Positions 1 to 5,117 of a DNA stretch of 5,117 nucleotides are shown here, one piece after another (the first letter of the stretch is position 1; the number at the start of each line of letters is the position of its first letter). The DNA is from an uncultured Collinsella sp. (GTDB lineage: Bacteria > Actinomycetota > Coriobacteriia > Coriobacteriales > Coriobacteriaceae). The position numbers were made by a program, and so were the translations under genes. Under the pieces are notes generated by a model, which was given only the letters and a program-made list of their open reading frames with translations, was not told where the DNA came from and made no database searches. The stretch covers positions 1 to 5,117 of the forward strand of contig CABUJL010000123.1 in the NCBI GenBank assembly GCA_902491915.1. The letters run 5' to 3'.

Positions 1-309
1 GTCGAACTGGTAATAGCCCAACGCGTTATAGCCGTCTCCGTACGTAAAGCCCTGGTTGTAGTTACCATGGCTCTCGTACTTGGTAAAGTACTTCATCTCG
101 GGAGTCACGTTGACAAACGAAACGCCCTGGACCGACCTCAGCACGCCTGAGAAGGACTGCTGGGTGTAGAGACCCTTATCGATATCGGTGGCATCCGAGG
201 CAACGCCCGGCGTGGGCTCCTCGGCAGCGGCGGGTGCCGGCGCGGAAACGGCGCCAAACGAAAGCGCCAACGTCAGGCCCGCGACAATAGCAGAATGCTT
301 GGGCTGCAT
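1..309 (-). CDS. Secreted protein of unknown function, N-terminal part (cut by window edge)
   Basis: The reading frame is open from an ATG at 309 to the window edge, giving 103 residues without a stop. The start is supported by a strong Shine-Dalgarno site (GGGAGGA, complement of 314-320) 4 nt upstream. Residues 1-26 look like a Sec signal peptide: a short basic start (QPKH), a hydrophobic run (AIVAGLTLALSFGAV) and an Ala/Pro-rich end with a likely signal peptidase I site after APAAA. A low-complexity EEPTPG linker follows. The visible mature part ends in an aromatic, Gly/Tyr-rich stretch (YFTKYESHGNYNQG, then GDGYNALGYYQFD). A Glu before a Gly/Asn/Tyr-rich segment followed by G-YYQF loosely recalls lysozyme- or transglycosylase-type folds, but this is only an impression. 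The protein is probably exported and may act at the cell wall. I do not recognise the family with certainty, and no convincing promoter is visible upstream. Confidence 0.75.
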   Translation of the reverse strand, partial: MQPKHSAIVAGLTLALSFGAVSAPAPAAAEEPTPGVASDATDIDKGLYTQQSFSGVLRSVQGVSFVNVTPEMKYFTKYESHGNYNQGFTYGDGYNALGYYQFD

Positions 310-379
310 AAGATCCTCCCTGCATTGGTGTAGTTAAAGTTCAGTTTGCAAAGATAAAAATAAGTATTGCAGCTCGCCC

Positions 380-420
380 GTTGTTGCACAACAACCCCTC
401 GGTAAACGGCAACAACCCTC
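380..420. repeat. Short inverted repeat plus direct repeat in the 3' region of the toxin-antitoxin operon
   Basis: GTTGTTG (380-386) and CAACAAC (389-395) form perfect 7-bp inverted arms separated by only two bases. The right arm begins CAACAACCCCTC (389-400), which is nearly repeated as CAACAACCCTC at 410-420, about two helical turns away. The repeats lie between the HEPN gene and the secreted-protein gene, both on the minus strand. On that strand a T-rich stretch (complement of about 351-364) comes only after some 15 further bases, so a classical intrinsic terminator is not well supported. A weak terminator or a protein-binding site are both possible. Confidence 0.3.
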
Positions 421-437
421 CGCGAAATCTTAAGGAA

Positions 438-857
438 TTAAACAAACTGGTCGTCGGGCGCCATCAGAAGCTCGCCGTATCGCTCCATCAGCCCGTCCCT
501 CAACTGACAGAAAGCGGGGATATAGACGTTCAAGATGCGCTGAATCAAATCTTGAGCGAGCTTGTTGTCGTAGATATGGACGTTCGTATTGCGGTCTCTG
601 AGCATGTCTAGCCAGGCCGCCTCATCAATAAAGTCGTAGAATCGGTACGACTCCTTCACGATGGTACGAGGAGACCCCGACGCGGCAAGCGTGGCGCCCT
701 CATACTCGAGCAGACGCTTAAGGAGCTTCCAGCTCAGTTCAAATTGAAGATTGAACTTATTAATCAATCCACTCTGAACAAAATCATTGTTGAGATCCTG
801 ATTGGGCGCATCCTCAAGATTCGCCAAGGCGCTAACAAAGTTCTCATATTTTTTCAT
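438..857 (-). CDS. HEPN toxin of an MNT-HEPN toxin-antitoxin pair (HI0074-family nucleotidyltransferase substrate-binding protein)
   Basis: This is a 139-residue all-helical protein of the HI0074/HepT type. An N-terminal helix (KKYENFVSALANLEDA) is followed by FNLQFELSWKLLKRLLEYEG (about 35-54), which is typical of the family. The HEPN RNase motif R-x4-H-x-Y is present as R89-NTNV-H94-I-Y96. In characterised MntA-HepT pairs the HEPN partner is an RNase toxin and the MNT partner silences it by adding AMP to the tyrosine of this motif. Activity here is inferred from the intact motif. The start codon lies inside the preceding nucleotidyltransferase gene (14-bp overlap) and has only a weak, distant GGG upstream, so translation is probably coupled to that gene. 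Part of the gene is much poorer in GC than the suf genes (about 37% in 721-780), which suggests acquisition by transfer. The length is normal for the family and no lesion is seen. Confidence 0.85.
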   Translation of the reverse strand: MKKYENFVSALANLEDAPNQDLNNDFVQSGLINKFNLQFELSWKLLKRLLEYEGATLAASGSPRTIVKESYRFYDFIDEAAWLDMLRDRNTNVHIYDNKLAQDLIQRILNVYIPAFCQLRDGLMERYGELLMAPDDQFV

Positions 858-1131
858 ACAGAATCACACCATCCCTGGCAATCTCATCGAGCAATTGCTG
901 CGAGAGGGACTCGTCGAGATTGACGACATCTACATCTAAAAGAGTATCAAGATGTTCCTCGATCAAATATGAGAAACGGCCGAAATCCCGGCAACCTGCT
1001 ACGGCGATGTCAATATCGCTCTTGGGCAAGTTGTCGCCTCGAGCACGAGAACCAAACAACACGACCTTCTCGGCGTCACATTCCCGAGCAAAAACTTCGA
1101 TTTGCTTGTACACCTTGTCGAGAGATGCCAT
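844..1131 (-). CDS. MNT-type minimal nucleotidyltransferase, antitoxin of the HEPN toxin
   Basis: This is a 95-residue minimal nucleotidyltransferase of the polymerase-beta fold (HI0073/MntA type). The catalytic signature GS-x10-D-x-D is complete: FGSRARG has G27 and S28, and SDIDIAV has D39 and D41. A third acidic residue, D68 in LDVDVV, sits where the third metal ligand is expected. Family members transfer AMP to the tyrosine of the partner HEPN toxin and so neutralise it; that role is inferred here from the motif and the pairing. I chose the ATG at 1131 because AGGGG (complement of 1137-1141) lies 5 nt upstream. A GTG at 1137 would add two residues but overlaps that site. The gene starts 8 bp after the rrf2 stop, with its ribosome site overlapping that stop, and its end overlaps the HEPN start by 14 bp, so the three genes form one operon. 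Confidence 0.87.
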   Translation of the reverse strand: MASLDKVYKQIEVFARECDAEKVVLFGSRARGDNLPKSDIDIAVAGCRDFGRFSYLIEEHLDTLLDVDVVNLDESLSQQLLDEIARDGVILYEKI

Positions 1132-1136
1132 TTGCA

Positions 1137-1141
1137 CCCCT
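1137..1141 (-). promoter_or_regulatory. Shine-Dalgarno site that fixes the nucleotidyltransferase start
   Basis: AGGGG on the minus strand begins within the TAG stop codon of the upstream rrf2 gene (1142-1140) and lies 5 nt before the ATG at 1131. Its position argues against the alternative GTG at 1137. It suggests that ribosomes finishing rrf2 can restart directly on the antitoxin gene. Confidence 0.65.
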
Positions 1142-1571
1142 ACAGCTTAATGTCAAAGTTGATTTCGGGGACGGCGGCCAGGTCGGCCAACGTCACGCCG
1201 TCGACGTACTTTTCGATCACGTCGTCCAAACCGCGCCAGAACTTGACGGTCGAGCACAAATCGCTGCGGGTGCAGCTGTTGTCGATGCCATCGCACGCCA
1301 CCGGAGCCGTGCTGCCCTCGACGGCACGCAGGATGTCGCCGGCGCGCACCTCGGCCGGGTCCTTCGCCATCATGTAGCCGCCGCCCTTACCGCGCACGCT
1401 CCTAAGCAGGCCCGCCTTCATGAGCGGACGAACCAGCTGCTCCAAATACTTTTGTGAAATATGCTCGCGGTCAGCGACCTCGCGAAGGGCAATCTTGCCC
1501 TCGGCGTCACCAAGCGCTGCGATATAGATCATCAGACGGAGGGCATAGCGGCCCTTAGAAGAAATGAGCAT
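1140..1571 (-). CDS. Rrf2/IscR-family transcriptional regulator, probable Fe-S sensor for the suf operon
   Basis: This 143-residue protein has the Rrf2 winged-helix layout. It opens with MLISSKGRYALRLMIYIA, the recognition helix is in ISQKYLEQLVRPLMKAGLL (38-56), and the wing is RSVRGKGGGYMMAKDP (57-72). Three cysteines, C93, C100 and C106, form C-x6-C-x5-C just before the C-terminal dimerisation helix (KFWRGLDDVIEKYV), where IscR-type members bind a [2Fe-2S] cluster. The residue three places after the last cysteine, His107 in E. coli IscR, is valine here. The ATG at 1571 is preceded by GAGAGGGTAGGT; a longer frame from a TTG at 1649 would run through the palindromic operators and lacks homology, so it is rejected. 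The gene is divergent from sufCBD and heads an operon with the MNT-HEPN pair. It probably controls both directions and itself through the palindromes at 1592-1666. Family assignment is firm; the bound cofactor and targets are inferred. Confidence 0.9.
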   Translation of the reverse strand: MLISSKGRYALRLMIYIAALGDAEGKIALREVADREHISQKYLEQLVRPLMKAGLLRSVRGKGGGYMMAKDPAEVRAGDILRAVEGSTAPVACDGIDNSCTRSDLCSTVKFWRGLDDVIEKYVDGVTLADLAAVPEINFDIKL

Positions 1572-1591
1572 ACCTACCCTCTCATCGCATC

Positions 1592-1622
1592 TGGGACAAC
1601 ATAACCAGGTTTGTTTGTCCCA
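1592..1622. promoter_or_regulatory. 31-bp palindromic operator, copy 1 (start-codon proximal to rrf2)
   Basis: TGGGACAA (1592-1599) and its exact inverse TTGTCCCA (1615-1622) are separated by 15 bp. The symmetry continues in the middle: AACC (1603-1606) and GGTT (1608-1611) flank the central base 1607. The site lies 20 bp upstream of the rrf2 start, within its leader or promoter. Half-site centres are 23 bp apart, about two helical turns, which suits a dimeric winged-helix protein. The Rrf2 protein encoded beside it is the obvious candidate binder, but that is inference. Confidence 0.7.
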
Positions 1623-1623
1623 A

Positions 1624-1629
1624 ATCTTA
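1624..1629 (-). promoter_or_regulatory. Possible -10 box of the rrf2 operon
   Basis: On the minus strand TAAGAT lies between the two palindromes, at a reasonable distance upstream of the rrf2 start. No good -35 box stands 16-18 bp before it (the bases there read about CTGTTG), so the assignment is weak. If it is right, both palindromes directly flank or cover the promoter, which fits repression. Confidence 0.25.
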
Positions 1630-1635
1630 AGTAAA

Positions 1636-1666
1636 TGGGACAAACACAACAGGTTATTTTGTCCCA
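1636..1666. promoter_or_regulatory. 31-bp palindromic operator, copy 2
   Basis: TGGGACAA (1636-1643) and TTGTCCCA (1659-1666) again have a 15-bp spacer, the same geometry as copy 1. The two copies also share CAGGTT-N2-TTTGTCCCA in register, beginning at the base just before the dyad centre. The centres (1607 and 1651) are 44 bp apart, close to four helical turns, so two dimers would sit on the same face of the helix. This copy ends 37 bp before the likely -35 box of the suf promoter and could influence both divergent promoters. Confidence 0.7.
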
Positions 1667-1687
1667 GAATTTGAAAAGTCGAGTGGA

Positions 1688-1711
1688 TTAGTCGGGTTTT
1701 CCCTTGACTAA
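1688..1711. promoter_or_regulatory. Dyad overlapping the suf -35 box
   Basis: TTAGTC (1688-1693) and GACTAA (1706-1711) are perfect inverted arms with a 12-bp spacer that contains its own GGG-TTTT-CCC inverted repeat, off-centre by 1 bp. The right arm includes most of the probable -35 hexamer TTGACT, so a bound protein would block the promoter. Its sequence differs from the two TGGGACAA palindromes, so it may bind a different protein or be a weaker, different class of site for the same regulator. No U-run follows on either strand, so a terminator is unlikely. Confidence 0.4.
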
Positions 1712-1731
1712 CGCCGAACCCATAGTAACTT
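1704..1731 (+). promoter_or_regulatory. Probable promoter of sufCBD
   Basis: TTGACT (1704-1709) matches five of six bases of the -35 consensus. With a 16-bp spacer it is followed by TAACTT (1726-1731), a weak -10 box with the important first, second and last positions. Transcription would begin near 1738, leaving a leader of about 55 nt before sufC. No other -35 in the region is as good; the -10 assignment is less certain. Confidence 0.5.
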
Positions 1732-1783
1732 TATTCCGAGAAGATTCCTAGGGTTTAGTACACCTATGAGTACACCATATACA

Positions 1784-1790
1784 GAGAGGG
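1784..1790 (+). promoter_or_regulatory. Shine-Dalgarno site that fixes the sufC start
   Basis: GAGAGGG lies 5 nt before the ATG at 1796. The in-frame ATG at 1766 has no comparable site at a suitable distance and would add ten residues not expected in SufC. Confidence 0.7.
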
Positions 1791-1795
1791 ACAGC

Positions 1796-2596
1796 ATGAG
1801 CGCAAATCCGCTGCTTTCCATCGAAGGTCTGACCGCCTCCGTGGACGAAAAGACCATCCTCCACAACGTCAACCTCAACGTCGCCGTCGGCGAGACCCAC
1901 GTTCTGATGGGACCCAACGGCGCCGGCAAGTCCACCCTCGGCCACCTGGTCATGGGCGACCCCGTTTACACGGTCAACAACGGCCGCATCGTCTTTGACG
2001 GCCAGGACATCACCGAGCTCACCACCGACAAGCGCTCGCGCGCCGGCCTGTTCCTGAGCTTCCAGGCCCCGGTCGAGATTCCGGGCGTGCCGCTGTCGAG
2101 CTTTTTGCGCGCCAGCATCGCCGGCCGCCCCGGCCTGGAGATGAAGGGCAAGGAGTTCCGCCGTCGCGTGAAGGAGCTCGCGGCCGAGCTCAACATGGAT
2201 ACCGCCTACCTCAACCGCGAGCTGGGCGTGGGCTTCTCGGGCGGCGAGAAGAAGAAGGTCGAAATGCTCCAACTTCTGCTGCTGCAGCCCAAACTCGCCA
2301 TCCTGGACGAAACCGACTCCGGCTTGGACGTCGACGCCCTGTCCACCGTCAGCCACGGCATGGACGCGTACCGCAAGAGCTGCGACGGCTCCATGCTCAT
2401 CATCACGCACAACACACGCATCTTGGAGCACCTGAATGTCGACCGCGTCCACGTTATGGTCAAGGGCCACATCGTGCGCGAGGACGACGCTTCGCTCATC
2501 CCCTGGATCGACAAGAACGGCTTTGAGACCTTCGAGCGCGAGGCCGCCGAGCAGCGCGCCCAGGCCGAGTCTGCCGCTGCCGAGCAGCAGGCGTAA
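1796..2596 (+). CDS. sufC: SufC, ABC-type ATPase of the SufBCD Fe-S cluster scaffold
   Basis: This 266-residue cytoplasmic ATPase powers conformational change in the SufBC2D scaffold during Fe-S cluster assembly. All ABC motifs are present: Walker A GPNGAGKST (39-47), Q-loop Q90 in SFQAP, the SufC-type signature FSGGEKKK (147-154), Walker B with the D-loop in ILDETDSGLD (169-178, catalytic E172), and the switch histidine H205 in ITHNTR. The TDSGLDVDAL stretch after the catalytic glutamate is characteristic of SufC rather than of transporter ATPases, and there are no membrane segments nearby. An Ala/Glu/Gln-rich tail (about 248-266) extends slightly beyond the usual C-terminus. It is the first gene of the suf operon, and sufB follows after 12 bp. 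Identification is secure. Confidence 0.97.
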   Translation: MSANPLLSIEGLTASVDEKTILHNVNLNVAVGETHVLMGPNGAGKSTLGHLVMGDPVYTVNNGRIVFDGQDITELTTDKRSRAGLFLSFQAPVEIPGVPLSSFLRASIAGRPGLEMKGKEFRRRVKELAAELNMDTAYLNRELGVGFSGGEKKKVEMLQLLLLQPKLAILDETDSGLDVDALSTVSHGMDAYRKSCDGSMLIITHNTRILEHLNVDRVHVMVKGHIVREDDASLIPWIDKNGFETFEREAAEQRAQAESAAAEQQA

Positions 2597-2608
2597 AGGG
2601 GCGACGCA

Positions 2609-4011
2609 ATGACCAAGAACCGCACCGAGGTCGCGGACATCGACCGCAGCCTCTACGACTTCACCTATGGCGAGGAGGGATTCGAGCGCCTCGACGCCGG
2701 CATCACGCCCGACATCGTGCGCGAGATCAGCGCCAAAAAGGACGAGCCGCAGTGGATGCTCGACCTGCGCCTCAAGTCCCTCGAGATTTTTAATCGTTTT
2801 CCCGACCCGACGTGGGGTCCCTCCATCGAGGGCCTGGACATGGACAACATCGTCACCTACGTCAAACCCAACACCGATCAAAAGCACGACTGGGAGTCGG
2901 TGCCCGACGACATCAAGAATACCTTTGAGCGCCTGGGCATCCCCGAGGCCGAGCGTAGCTACCTGGCAGGCGTCGGCGCGCAGTACGACTCCGAGCTGGT
3001 CTACCACAATATGCAGGACACAGCGTCTAAGATGGGCATCGTCTATTCCGGCATCGAGGAGGCCCTGCACGACCCGCAGTGGGAACCGCTCATCCACGAG
3101 AAGTTTATGACGCTCATCCCGCCCACCGACCACAAGTTTGCGGCCCTGCACGGCGCCGTATGGTCGGGCGGCTCGTTTGTCTACGTGCCCAAGGGCACCA
3201 AGCTCGACTTCCCGCTGCAGAGCTACTTCCGTCTTAACGCCAAGGGCGCCGGCCAGTTTGAGCACACGCTCATCATCGTCGAGGACGACGCCGACCTGCA
3301 CTTTATCGAGGGTTGCTCCGCGCCCAAGTACAACGTAGCCAACCTCCACGCCGGCGCCGTCGAGCTCTTTGTGGGCAAGCGTGCGCACCTGCGCTACTCG
3401 ACCATCGAGAACTGGTCCAAGAACATGTACAACCTCAACACCAAGCGTGCGCGCGTGGACGAGGACGGCGACATCGAGTGGATCAGCGGCTCCTTCGGTA
3501 GCCACGTGGGCTACCTCTACCCCTCAACGGCCGTCGCGCCCGCTCGAGCTTTACAGGCATCACCTTTGCCGGCGCCGGGCAGAACCTCGACACCGGCTGC
3601 AAGGTCGTGCTCAACGCGCCCGAGACCTCGGCAACCGTCGAGACCAAGGGCATCTCCAAGAGCGGCGGCATCCAGACGTTCCGCAGCTCTATCGTTGCCA
3701 CGCCCAAGGCCGAGGGCTCCAAGGCAACCGTGAGCTGCCAGTCACTGATGCTCGACGACCAGAGCCGCTCCGACACCATCCCGGCCATGGACATCCGCGC
3801 CAAGAACGTCGACATCGGCCACGAGGCCACCATCGGACGTATCGGCGACGACAAGGTATTCTACCTGATGAGCCGCGGTATCCCGGAGGAAGAGGCTCGC
3901 ACCATGATCGTCAACGGCTTTGCCAACCCGGTCTCCAAGGAGCTACCGCTTGAGTACGCCGTCGAGATGAACAACCTGATCAAGCTCGAGATGGAAGGAG
4001 CGATCGGATAA
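2609..4011 (+). pseudogene. sufB: SufB, Fe-S scaffold protein, interrupted by a frameshift
   Basis: The gene starts at ATG 2609, with AAGGGG 7 nt upstream. It reads as SufB for 307 codons, including the conserved EGCSAP segment (C236) and ISGSFGSHVGYLYPST. The frame then breaks: SufB sequence resumes in another frame with gcc at 3538 (ARSSFTGITFAGAGQ) and runs to the TAA at 4009-4011. This second part holds the cysteine (codon 3736-3738) that aligns with the essential Cys405 of E. coli SufB, the GHEA motif, and the C-terminal FYLMSRG, NGFANP and LEMEGAIG segments. The normal family pattern YP-x-LKG-x-G-AR implies about eight residues between P and AR, but only 14 nt are present, so about 10 nt (or 13) are missing. 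Restored, the protein would be about 470 residues, normal for SufB. As written, translation would run in the wrong frame to a TGA at 3731-3733, giving 374 residues with an Arg/Pro/Ala-rich tail. SUF is usually essential where it is the only Fe-S system, so an assembly or base-calling error is at least as likely as a true pseudogene. Confidence 0.9.
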
Positions 4012-5117
4012 TGGAACAGACCACGAACACCGCTGCTACCACCCTTGAGCAGGTCAATGCGATGCCGGCTGCCACTTGGGGTTGGCTCAAGATGAACCAG
4101 ACCAAGCTCGAGCTCTCTGACGAGCTTGCCGCCGCTCCCGCCGAGACCATTGAGGTTGAGGGCTTGGAAGAGCAGTTTGCTGGCGTGGCAGACGCGTTCG
4201 ACGCCGCCATGGACGCCATGGCCGAGCGCTTCCCCGAGCGCCGCGCCTCCGCCCCTGGCGATGCCGCCGACCGCGCCCGCATCACGCCCGAGACCGAGCT
4301 TGACGTGCCCGCCACCTCTGTCTACCAGGCCGGTGGCATCAAGCTCGAGGAGGAGCTCTCCCCTGCTGAAGCCTTCGAGACCGGCATGGGCGAGGCTGCC
4401 TACACCTACTTGGCCGACCACGCCACCAAGCGCATCGTCATCGATGTGCCCGCATACCAGCACGCCACGGTTACCGTGCACGTGAGTGGCGTCGACACTG
4501 CCGCGGCCATCGCCGCCATCGATGTCGTCGCCCGTCCGCAGGCAACGCTCGACCTGCGCATAGCCCTGGACTCCCCCGCTGCCGGCCAAGGCGTCGTGGG
4601 CTCCGTGCTACGCGTGTGTGCCCACGAGTACGCCACCGTCAACGTGACCTGCACGCAGACGCTCGACGATAGCTGGATCGCGCTCGACGACACCGGCCTG
4701 TTCCTGGACAAGGGCGCGCGCGTCAACGTGCAGCACACCGTCCTGGGTGCCGGCGCCAGCGCCACCGGCCTTGCCGGCGACCTGCTGGGCGATACCGCCA
4801 AGGTCACCATCGATACTGACTACCTGGGCGCCCGCGAGCAGGTGCGCGACTTTAACTACGAGCTGCGCCACCGCGGTCGCAAGACCGAGTGCGAGATCGA
4901 CGCCAACGGCGTGCTGACCGGTACGTCCAAGAAGGTCTACCGCGGCACCATCGACCTCGTGCACGGCTGCAAGGGTGCAGCCGGCACCGAGCGCGAGACG
5001 GTGCTTTTGGCCAACAAGGGCGTCGACAACAAGACCGTTCCCGTCATTCTCTGCGACGAGGACGACGTCGCCGGCAACCACGGCGCCACCATCGGTCACG
5101 TCCGCGACGAGCAGCTG
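4011..5117 (+). CDS. sufD: SufD, Fe-S scaffold subunit (C-terminus beyond the window)
   Basis: The frame is open from ATG 4011 to the right edge, 369 codons without a stop. Its ATG overlaps the last base of the sufB stop (TAATG), and AAGGAG at 3995-4000 stands 10 nt upstream, so translation of the two is coupled. The N-terminal third is helical and acidic (LEQVNAMPAATWGWLKMNQ onward), and the rest is the beta-helix core of the SufB/SufD superfamily (DFNYELRHRGRKTECEIDAN, then YRGTIDLVHGC). Near the edge, CDEDDVAGNHGATIGHVRDEQL includes H357, which aligns with the functional His360 of E. coli SufD. The position of E. coli Cys358 is glycine here (G355). SufD is recognised as distinct from SufB by the order of genes, the divergent N-terminus and the lack of an EGCSAP segment. 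It forms the SufB-SufD heterodimer. Perhaps 40-60 residues are missing at the end. Confidence 0.92.
   Translation, partial: MEQTTNTAATTLEQVNAMPAATWGWLKMNQTKLELSDELAAAPAETIEVEGLEEQFAGVADAFDAAMDAMAERFPERRASAPGDAADRARITPETELDVPATSVYQAGGIKLEEELSPAEAFETGMGEAAYTYLADHATKRIVIDVPAYQHATVTVHVSGVDTAAAIAAIDVVARPQATLDLRIALDSPAAGQGVVGSVLRVCAHEYATVNVTCTQTLDDSWIALDDTGLFLDKGARVNVQHTVLGAGASATGLAGDLLGDTAKVTIDTDYLGAREQVRDFNYELRHRGRKTECEIDANGVLTGTSKKVYRGTIDLVHGCKGAAGTERETVLLANKGVDNKTVPVILCDEDDVAGNHGATIGHVRDEQL

Noticed and set aside
1572..1649. N-terminal extension of the Rrf2 regulator from a TTG at 1649
   Set aside because: The extension would encode the operator palindromes and lies before the conserved MLISSKGRYALR start of the family. 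The ATG at 1571 has a ribosome site.
1688..1711. Intrinsic terminator in the divergent control region
   Set aside because: The stem is short and neither strand has a T-run after it. It overlaps the best -35 box, so a regulatory dyad is more likely.
1787..1793. AGGGACA just before sufC as a third half-site of the TGGGACAA operator
   Set aside because: It has no inverted partner 15 bp away and is explained by the sufC Shine-Dalgarno sequence.
1766..1795. Upstream in-frame ATG for sufC
   Set aside because: It lacks a well-placed Shine-Dalgarno site, while the ATG at 1796 has GAGAGGG 5 nt upstream and gives the usual SufC start.
1748..3505. Long minus-strand open frame (585 codons) opposite sufC and sufB
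   Set aside because: It is an antisense shadow produced by GC-rich codon structure. Its translation is Val/Leu/Asp/Gly/Ala-rich with no recognisable domain, while the plus strand encodes clear SufC and SufB.
3521..3545. Programmed ribosomal frameshift in sufB
   Set aside because: No slippery heptamer is seen, and conserved residues are missing as well as the frame being shifted, which points to a deletion or sequence error.
3861..4589. Minus-strand open frames opposite the sufB end and sufD, including one at 4608-5099
   Set aside because: These are compositional shadows of sufD. They are Gly/Val/His-rich without motifs or ribosome sites, and sufD is continuous through them.
1..5117. tRNA, rRNA, CRISPR array or insertion sequence
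   Set aside because: No regularly spaced repeats, transposase motifs or cloverleaf-like segments were seen in the non-coding gaps, which are all under 230 bp.

Overview
The window looks like the chromosome of a high-GC member of the Coriobacteriia (Actinomycetota), most probably Collinsella or a close relative. This rests on the GC-rich codon use of the suf genes (one sampled 60-base row of sufC is 65% GC), on Shine-Dalgarno sites before most genes, and on a divergent Rrf2-regulator/sufC-sufB-sufD arrangement. The genus is inferred from recollection of protein style and was not searched.

Layout. Positions 1-309 (minus strand) hold the N-terminal part of a secreted protein, cut by the window edge. 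After a short gap with small repeats come three minus-strand genes packed as one operon, given in transcription order: an Rrf2/IscR-like regulator (1571-1140), an MNT-type minimal nucleotidyltransferase (1131-844) and an HI0074-family HEPN protein (857-438). The last two form an MNT-HEPN toxin-antitoxin pair. A 224-bp divergent control region (1572-1795) follows, with two near-identical 31-bp palindromes on the rrf2 side and a third dyad over the likely -35 box on the suf side. From 1796 to the right edge the plus strand carries sufC, sufB and sufD, the SufBC2D Fe-S cluster scaffold. SufD is still open at the edge; sufS and a SufU-type protein would be expected beyond it but cannot be seen.

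How it fits together. SufB, SufC and SufD form the scaffold on which Fe-S clusters are built. The Rrf2 protein has three cysteines placed like the cluster ligands of IscR, so it probably senses Fe-S status and controls the divergent suf operon and its own operon. Because the MNT-HEPN pair starts 8 bp after the rrf2 stop, it should be transcribed with the regulator, which would place a toxin-antitoxin module under Fe-S control.

The main anomalies are a frameshift in sufB near 3530-3538, best explained by loss of about 10 (or 13) bases in a conserved segment, and the paired 31-bp operators. As written, the frameshift removes the C-terminal third of SufB, including its essential cluster-assembly cysteine. 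It is either a real lesion or an assembly error.
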